9,734 bases of DNA from CAYUCY01 sp964443525 (GTDB lineage Bacteria > Pseudomonadota > Alphaproteobacteria > Caedimonadales > Caedimonadaceae), in contig CAYUCY010000053.1 of NCBI GenBank assembly GCA_964443525.1, positions 1-9,734 of the forward strand. The letters run 5' to 3'. This document shows positions 5,933-9,734 of the stretch, one piece after another; the stretch's first letter is position 1, and every line of letters begins with the position of its first letter. The notes under the pieces are model-generated. The model was not told the origin of the DNA, ran no database searches, and was given only the letters and a program-made list of their open reading frames with translations. The translations under genes were made by a program, and so were the position numbers.

Positions 5933-7117
5933 ATGACGCATCTTTATCCAAATTTCTCTCGTATAATTATAACATTTATGTTGTTTATGTTGATGGGGAA
6001 AGACAGTTTTGTTCTAAGGGCATCTCTCAATGGTGATGTTACGGAAATTCAGGAGAATGGCAGTCAAACGAGTCTCTCCTATACCCCGATTGACCCTATC
6101 CCTTCATCCTCGCATGAGAATTCAAAAAGGCCTGTCATTTGGGTTCTTTCAGTTGACGGAGGAGGGGTTAAAGGGATAATCCCCAGTGTTTTGCTTGCCT
6201 ACATCGAAAAAGAACTCGAACAGCATTCTGCTAAGATCTTTAAAGTAATGGGCGGGACTTCGACCGGTAGTATCATTACAACAGGACTCAACATTGCGGA
6301 TGAATTTGGTTACCCGAAGTTTCCTGCCAGTTTGCTTGTTGAGATGTATAAGGAGGAGAGCTCCATCATTTTCTATCGGTCATTCTGGGATAAGGTATTA
6401 AATCCACTAGGTGTTACAGGACCTTTTTATGAAAATACCGGTCTTAAATCGACACTTTCAAAATATTTTGGAGACATAAAATTAAGTAGCCTCCTCAATC
6501 CGATAGTTATTCCAGCTTGGGATATTACCTATCGTCAACCGCTTCTCTTTTCATCAAGGCTTGCCATTGAAAGCTTAGATTTTGATTATCTTTGCAGAAA
6601 AATTGTTCAAGGGTCTTGTTCCGCGCCAGGTTATTTCAAACCGACACGTCTTCGAATTTCTGATAAAGAGAAGATTAATGTTATGGATGGGGTTTTTTGG
6701 GCGATCTCGCCTGCTCGGCTTGTGTATCAAGAAGCTCTCAAAACTTATCCCGATGCGGATATCCGTGTTGTTTCCCTTGGTTGCGGGGAGGCGCTCGAGC
6801 GCCTGAGCAATAGGGAAGTTACAGAAATGGGGTCACTTGGCTGGATGAACGTCGCGCCCAACAATCTTGTTCTTGGCCAGCAAGAAGAGGTAGATTTGTG
6901 GATGGATCGGGAGTTAAACAGCGATAGCGAAGCCAGAAGATATTATCGGATTCAGCCGAAGCTGGATCCGGCCCATAGAGGCTTGGATGATGCATCTCCG
7001 AAGAATCTCGCGTACCTTGAAAAAAAGGGGCATGAAATCATTCTAAAAGATCCAGTCTTCAAAAAACTGATGATCGACTTAAAATCCACGGTTCCGAATT
7101 CTATTATTATAGAATAG
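5933..7117 (+). CDS. Exported patatin-like phospholipase
   Basis: This is a 394-residue patatin-family lipid acyl hydrolase. The oxyanion-hole motif DGGGVKG (residues 75-81) and the nucleophile elbow GTSTG (108-112, Ser110) are intact. The second half of the Ser-Asp dyad is probably Asp252 in NVMDGVFWAISPA, where most relatives have DGG/DGA followed by NNPA. The expected activity is removal of fatty acyl chains from phospholipids or related lipids. The N-terminus has a hydrophobic stretch (about 10-22, IIITFMLFMLMG) that may be a signal peptide or membrane anchor, followed by a Ser/Pro-rich linker before the catalytic domain. The start at 5933 is supported by AGAGG 5 nt upstream. Patatin-like proteins are known secreted effectors in several intracellular bacteria, so a host-membrane target is plausible. 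It is divergent from the LysR gene, which may regulate it. It ends in TAG. Confidence 0.92.
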   Translation: MTHLYPNFSRIIITFMLFMLMGKDSFVLRASLNGDVTEIQENGSQTSLSYTPIDPIPSSSHENSKRPVIWVLSVDGGGVKGIIPSVLLAYIEKELEQHSAKIFKVMGGTSTGSIITTGLNIADEFGYPKFPASLLVEMYKEESSIIFYRSFWDKVLNPLGVTGPFYENTGLKSTLSKYFGDIKLSSLLNPIVIPAWDITYRQPLLFSSRLAIESLDFDYLCRKIVQGSCSAPGYFKPTRLRISDKEKINVMDGVFWAISPARLVYQEALKTYPDADIRVVSLGCGEALERLSNREVTEMGSLGWMNVAPNNLVLGQQEEVDLWMDRELNSDSEARRYYRIQPKLDPAHRGLDDASPKNLAYLEKKGHEIILKDPVFKKLMIDLKSTVPNSIIIE

Positions 7118-7442
7118 AAAAACGGGCTCAAACAAAGTGATTAGAAGGCCTTTACCATACAGGTTAGGTTCGCCTCTGCGTATGGATATCGTGGGGAAAT
7201 GAAGGTTAAATAATCCATTGACAAAAGATGCAGCTTCTCTTCGAAATACGTGATTATATGGGGACGTGTGTGTCAGCCTCTCTTGAAATTCTGATTTATA
7301 AATTAAATTTTATGTAAGTTTTAGTTAAAAATAAATCTCAATTTGGCAATTTATTTTAAAAATATGTTGACTTGAACTGATAAATATTTATTTATCGATT
7401 AATTGCTAAAAAAATAATCCCATCTTTTAAAGAAAATTTCCC
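7118..7442. other. AT-rich intergenic region before the interrupted repeat-protein gene
   Basis: No gene was seen in this 325-bp stretch. Near the patatin end is an imperfect hairpin, CCATAC (7155-7160) with GTATGG (7180-7185) and an inner AGG/CCT pair, without a U-run, so it is not a convincing terminator. The downstream half is strongly AT-rich and holds a near -35 TTGACT (7367-7372) and the perfect palindrome at 7379-7396. Confidence 0.5.
7379..7396. promoter_or_regulatory. Perfect 18-bp palindromic dyad upstream of the repeat-protein gene
   Basis: GATAAATA, central TT, then TATTTATC are perfectly symmetric. The dyad lies 7 bp after a -35-like TTGACT and about 47 bp before the ATG at 7443. 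The position would suit a repressor or activator operator. The A/T-only core makes chance symmetry possible. Confidence 0.3.
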
Positions 7443-7964
7443 ATGAAAAATAGACCATACAAAATGTTAAACGCAACACGCTTTTTGAGAACAACCGCCT
7501 TGGCCGGTGTGTTGTTGAGCGCCGTGTTCTTTGATTCCTATGCTTCTCGTGTTGAGGAAGAGATGTCCTCTTCTTCTCAAACAGGCGAAGGGGAACAAAA
7601 GTTTGAATCGACCTTGAAAAGAGCTCGTGAAGAAGAGAAAGGCGGAGAGTCTAATCTCGAAGAAAAGAGAAGAAAGAGGGCACGTACATCTGATCTGGAT
7701 ACGTCTTTTTCGAAGGATGCAGGAGAAGAGGCACCCTACATTCTCTCACACCTGGAAAATCCTATAGCTTTGCACGAGCGGCTCCCGTTTGACTGCTCGC
7801 TTTTTAACTTTTTGCCTCCCGTGATCATGCCGCACATAGCGCGGATGTCTTTCACCCTTGGAGGCTCTTCGGATGCCATAAAATCCTTTTTGAATCTTTG
7901 CATTGCCTCCCCATTTTGGGTGGGGGAAGAGTCTCGCACCCTCGCAGCCAGCCTTTTATTGTGA
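7443..7964 (+). CDS. Exported NLS/F-box-like protein (front half of TGA-split gene)
   Basis: This is a 173-codon frame of no firmly recognised family. After MKNRPYKMLN a typical signal peptide follows (FLRTTALAGVLLSAVFFDSYAS, cut around residue 34-35). Then comes a low-complexity charged Ser/Glu/Lys/Arg region containing KRAR (59-62) and KRRKRAR (75-81), which resembles a eukaryotic bipartite nuclear localisation signal. Residues 119-160 (starting SLFNFLPPVIMPHIARM and ending at PFW) resemble an F-box: leucine-proline start, hydrophobic helix spacing and a closing Trp. No clear Shine-Dalgarno precedes ATG 7443; Met8 is an alternative start. The frame stops at TGA 7962-7964, but the same frame stays open without further stops into the repeat region at 8019-8648, so this is probably the front of a larger protein. 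The F-box and NLS readings are by eye and unproven. Confidence 0.6.
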   Translation: MKNRPYKMLNATRFLRTTALAGVLLSAVFFDSYASRVEEEMSSSSQTGEGEQKFESTLKRAREEEKGGESNLEEKRRKRARTSDLDTSFSKDAGEEAPYILSHLENPIALHERLPFDCSLFNFLPPVIMPHIARMSFTLGGSSDAIKSFLNLCIASPFWVGEESRTLAASLLL

Positions 7965-8018
7965 CACCAAGATCAACATGAGAAATTCCAAACATATGGT
8001 CTCGAGATTCTGAAATCC

Positions 8019-8648
8019 ATGAAAAAAGAGACACTGGAGACGAAAGAGGAAATCGCTCACTTTTTAACAATTCTTGAGGCGTGTACTCGCCTCCTCACTG
8101 AGGAGATGGACGGGGAAGATCGTGCCAAGATCATAAAAGTCTGCCTTAATCTCACCTCTGATCAAGTCAAAGACCGGGCAAAAGCAATTGCGGAGGCTGC
8201 CACCAGCCTCTTTCTTGAGAAATTGGGTGGATGGGATCGAGCTCAAGTCACCAAAGTCTACCTTCAATTCACACCCGAGCAAATCAAAGCGATTTCAGAG
8301 AATGTGCCCGCCCTCCTTGATGCAGAAATAGACGGAAATTGGGGTCCCTCGATCCTCAAGGCCTACCTTGATCTTTCTCCCGAGCAAATCAAAGCGATTG
8401 CAGAGGCCGCACCCGTTCTCTTCAACGAGCAGAGGATAGAAAATGATGAGCGTATCTGGGTCATCGAAGCTTGTTCTGGTCTCTCACCAGAGCAAATCAA
8501 AGACCGGGTACAAGCGATTGAAGAAGCTTCATCCGCCCTTTTCACCGAGGCGATGGGAGCATGGGAGCGTGCGCAGATCATCAGGGAATGCCTTAACCTC
8601 ACACCTGAAAAGATTGCCCAAAAAGCAGTTTCTATGGCTGATCGGTAA
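8019..8648 (+). CDS. Helical repeat protein (back half of TGA-split gene)
   Basis: This is a 209-codon frame made almost wholly of degenerate helical repeats of 35-39 residues. Each unit ends in a [LF]-[TS]-x-x-[QK]-[IV] motif, seen at residues 45 (LTSDQVK), 84 (FTPEQIK), 119 (LSPEQIK), 155 (LSPEQIK) and 194 (LTPEKI). The remainder follows a consensus like (KDR)xxAIAEAAxxLFxExxGxWDRAQIIKxCLN. Units differ by loss of a 3-4 residue KDRA insert. Such alpha-solenoid arrays usually bind proteins; no catalytic motif is visible. A 21-bp stretch is identical at 8274-8294 and 8379-8399, showing fairly recent duplication. There is no signal peptide and no ribosome binding site at ATG 8019, and the frame is continuous upstream, so it is best read as the C-terminal half of the interrupted gene. 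The last residues (IAQKAVSMADR) depart from the repeat. Confidence 0.6.
   Translation: MKKETLETKEEIAHFLTILEACTRLLTEEMDGEDRAKIIKVCLNLTSDQVKDRAKAIAEAATSLFLEKLGGWDRAQVTKVYLQFTPEQIKAISENVPALLDAEIDGNWGPSILKAYLDLSPEQIKAIAEAAPVLFNEQRIENDERIWVIEACSGLSPEQIKDRVQAIEEASSALFTEAMGAWERAQIIRECLNLTPEKIAQKAVSMADR
8101..8625 (+). repeat. Five degenerate in-frame tandem repeats of about 105-117 bp
   Basis: The coding repeat has periods of 117, 105, 108 and 117 bp between successive TPEQIK-type motifs. The copies are well diverged except around the motif itself, where 8274-8294 and 8379-8399 are identical. The pattern indicates expansion by in-frame duplication. Confidence 0.75.
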
Positions 8649-8879
8649 TGCACATCTTGTAAAAAACGAAGGCCTTTATAGGTATCGAAAGAAAGAGTCA
8701 AGGTATCCCTCTCTTCTCTCACAGAAGGAAGGAGGATTTGGGGGTTACTTTTTCTCTCTTCTCAATGAAGTTAAGGGCCTTCCTATAGATTTGTTCTTCT
8801 TTTCCACAAGAACAATGCCGAAGCTTTACCGCTAAGTGGGAAACATGTATCTTTAAAAAGGAGGGAGAAGAGGAAGTCT
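8649..8879. other. Intergenic region between convergent genes
   Basis: No gene was called in this 231-bp stretch. One hairpin is visible: TTGTTCTT (8791-8798) and AAGAACAA (8808-8815) with a 9-nt loop. It has no U-run on either side but could still slow convergent transcription. A frame overlapping the repeats on the plus strand stays open to 8835, but it looks like chance. Confidence 0.45.
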
Positions 8880-9734
8880 TTACTTTCCTTGTCTTTTTTG
8901 ACGCTCTTCTTCAACCAATTCTTTCTTGGAGAGTTTTCCGATCATAGTTTTCGGGAGGGCTTCTCGGAATTCGATATACTTGGGTATCTCAATGGGGGAA
9001 AGTTTATCCTTCAGGAAGGTTGTGAGATCCTTGTCCGTGAGCGATCGCCCGATACGCAGTTTGACGAAGGCTTTTACCGTTTCTCCCCGCTTTTCATCAG
9101 GGACGCCGATGACGGTGACTTCCTCAACAGCAGGATGAAGATGGATTGCTTCTTCAACGCTTCGGGGATAGACGTTAAAGCCGCTGCAGATAATGACATC
9201 CTTAATCCGATCGACAAGGAAGACATATCCGTCTTCGTCCATGTATCCCACATCGCCCGTAAGGAAGAAATCTCCAACCATAACCGCTTTTGTCTCTGCT
9301 GGCTTTTTCCAATACCCCATCATAACTTGAGGCCCCTTAATGGCGATTTCTCCTTTTTCCCCTTGTTTGACGGGCTTCGAATGATCTTCCAAAGACATGA
9401 TCTGGATCTGGGTGCCCGGGAACGGAATACCGATAGATCCTTCCTTGGTTTCTCCGAAGAGGGGGTTGGATGTGGCCGCCGGCGATGTTTCAGAGAGGCC
9501 GTAAGCTTCAACGAGCTTACATCCCGTCAACTTTTCAAAGGCCTTTTTTACCTTGAGAGGCAAGGATGCACCGCCGCTTAAACAGGCTTTAAGAGAGGAC
9601 ATATCCGTCGCGCTGGCTTTGGGGTGGCCGTTGATCATCGTATAGATGGTGGGAACGGCAGGGAAGAAAGTGATCTTGTGCTTTTCGATCATCTTCATGG
9701 CATCATCTACGTTAAATCGCGGGAACATCATGAC
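8880..9734 (-). CDS. fadD: Long-chain acyl-CoA synthetase (FadD-like), C-terminal part; runs off window
   Basis: This is the last 284 codons of an AMP-forming acyl-CoA ligase. It activates fatty acids to acyl-CoA through an acyl-adenylate for beta-oxidation or lipid synthesis, at the cytoplasmic face of the membrane. ANL-superfamily motifs are seen, numbered from the first Met of the fragment: FFPAVPTIYTMI (22-33), YGLSETSP (77-84; Ser replaces the common Thr), the GSIGIPFPGTQIQI segment, TGDVGYMDEDGY (158-169), the hinge DRIKDVIICSGFNVYP (174-189) and the C-terminal catalytic Lys in PKTMIGKLSKKEL (Lys266). The C-terminal lid domain is complete, and the N-terminal half, with the phosphate-binding loop, lies beyond base 9734. 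The reading frame remains open to the window edge, so ATG 9731 is an internal methionine and not the start. The exact substrate chain length cannot be fixed from this part. Confidence 0.93.
   Translation of the reverse strand, partial: VMMFPRFNVDDAMKMIEKHKITFFPAVPTIYTMINGHPKASATDMSSLKACLSGGASLPLKVKKAFEKLTGCKLVEAYGLSETSPAATSNPLFGETKEGSIGIPFPGTQIQIMSLEDHSKPVKQGEKGEIAIKGPQVMMGYWKKPAETKAVMVGDFFLTGDVGYMDEDGYVFLVDRIKDVIICSGFNVYPRSVEEAIHLHPAVEEVTVIGVPDEKRGETVKAFVKLRIGRSLTDKDLTTFLKDKLSPIEIPKYIEFREALPKTMIGKLSKKELVEEERQKRQGK

Larger units (their letters stand above)
7443..8648 (+). pseudogene. Single 401-codon gene interrupted by in-frame TGA
   Basis: The two open frames 7443-7964 and 8019-8648 are in the same frame, and the 54 bases between TGA 7962-7964 and ATG 8019 contain no stop. 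Reading through gives ...TLAASLLL-(stop)-HQDQHEKFQTYGLEILKSMKK.... With Trp at the stop (one-base change from TGG) the helical pattern runs smoothly into the repeats. ATG 8019 has no ribosome binding site, which argues against an independent second gene. The simplest explanation is one exported protein (signal peptide, basic NLS-like region, F-box-like segment, five-unit helical repeat) broken by a recent nonsense mutation. Leaky TGA readthrough is another possibility: the next base is C, a context known to favour it. A sequencing error is a third. A changed genetic code is unlikely because no other gene here has internal TGA codons and Trp is written TGG. Confidence 0.6.

Noticed and set aside
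7218..7246. Consensus TTGACA as a -35 box in the gap before the repeat-protein gene
   Set aside because: No acceptable -10 box lies 16-18 bp downstream.
7962..7964. TGA read as Trp through a genome-wide code change
   Set aside because: No other gene in the window contains internal TGA, Trp is encoded by TGG (for example in groES and lysR), and the kinase-like gene ends in TGA, so a standard code is the simpler reading.
8443..8835. 130-residue frame overlapping the repeats and running past 8648
   Set aside because: The overlap part is a shadow of the repeat frame, and the last 60 or so residues show no recognisable domain or start signal. A frameshifted tail of the repeat gene cannot be excluded but is not supported.
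8855..8876. Purine-rich, Shine-Dalgarno-like stretch on the plus strand
   Set aside because: No start codon follows at a useful distance; the sequence after it is the tail end of the opposing gene.
8889..9581. 230-residue plus-strand frame opposite the acyl-CoA synthetase
   Set aside because: It is antisense to a gene with complete ANL motifs and has no plausible start signal or family resemblance.

Overview
The window looks like a chromosomal segment of a host-associated alphaproteobacterium. GroEL/GroES are of alphaproteobacterial type, with a GGM-rich GroEL tail and a CIRCE operator. The accessory genes resemble the secreted, eukaryote-like proteins of intracellular groups such as Holosporales/Paracaedibacter-like bacteria. 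The lineage is an inference from protein style, not from a search.

Layout. Bases 1-85 (minus) hold the first 28 codons of a probable P-type cation-transport ATPase with a TTG start. Bases 191-224 form a strong hairpin terminator for groESL. Bases 246-2223 (minus) are groEL and groES, with a promoter and a CIRCE operator at 2294-2351. Bases 2242-2626 are mostly AT-rich and non-coding, ending in a 16-bp inverted repeat. Bases 2627-4619 (minus) hold a two-gene unit: an exported APH/choline-kinase-like protein followed by an exported cysteine-rich protein. Bases 4817-5710 (minus) encode a LysR-type regulator, divergent from an exported patatin-like phospholipase at 5933-7117 (plus). Bases 7443-8648 (plus) hold one long reading frame split by a single in-frame TGA. 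Its front half has a signal peptide, an NLS-like basic cluster and an F-box-like segment; its back half is a helical repeat array. Bases 8880-9734 (minus) are the C-terminal part of a FadD-like acyl-CoA synthetase running off the window edge.

How the genes fit together. groESL is a housekeeping heat-shock operon under predicted HrcA control. The centre of the window is an accessory block with several Sec-type signal peptides on unrelated proteins: kinase-like, Cys-rich, patatin and F-box/repeat. This suggests a small repertoire of exported or host-directed proteins. The LysR regulator may control the adjacent patatin gene, because an inverted repeat overlaps the predicted -35 box of that gene.

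The most notable items are the exported kinase/Cys-rich pair and the TGA-interrupted NLS/F-box-like/repeat gene. No tRNA, rRNA, CRISPR array, IS element or attachment site was seen.
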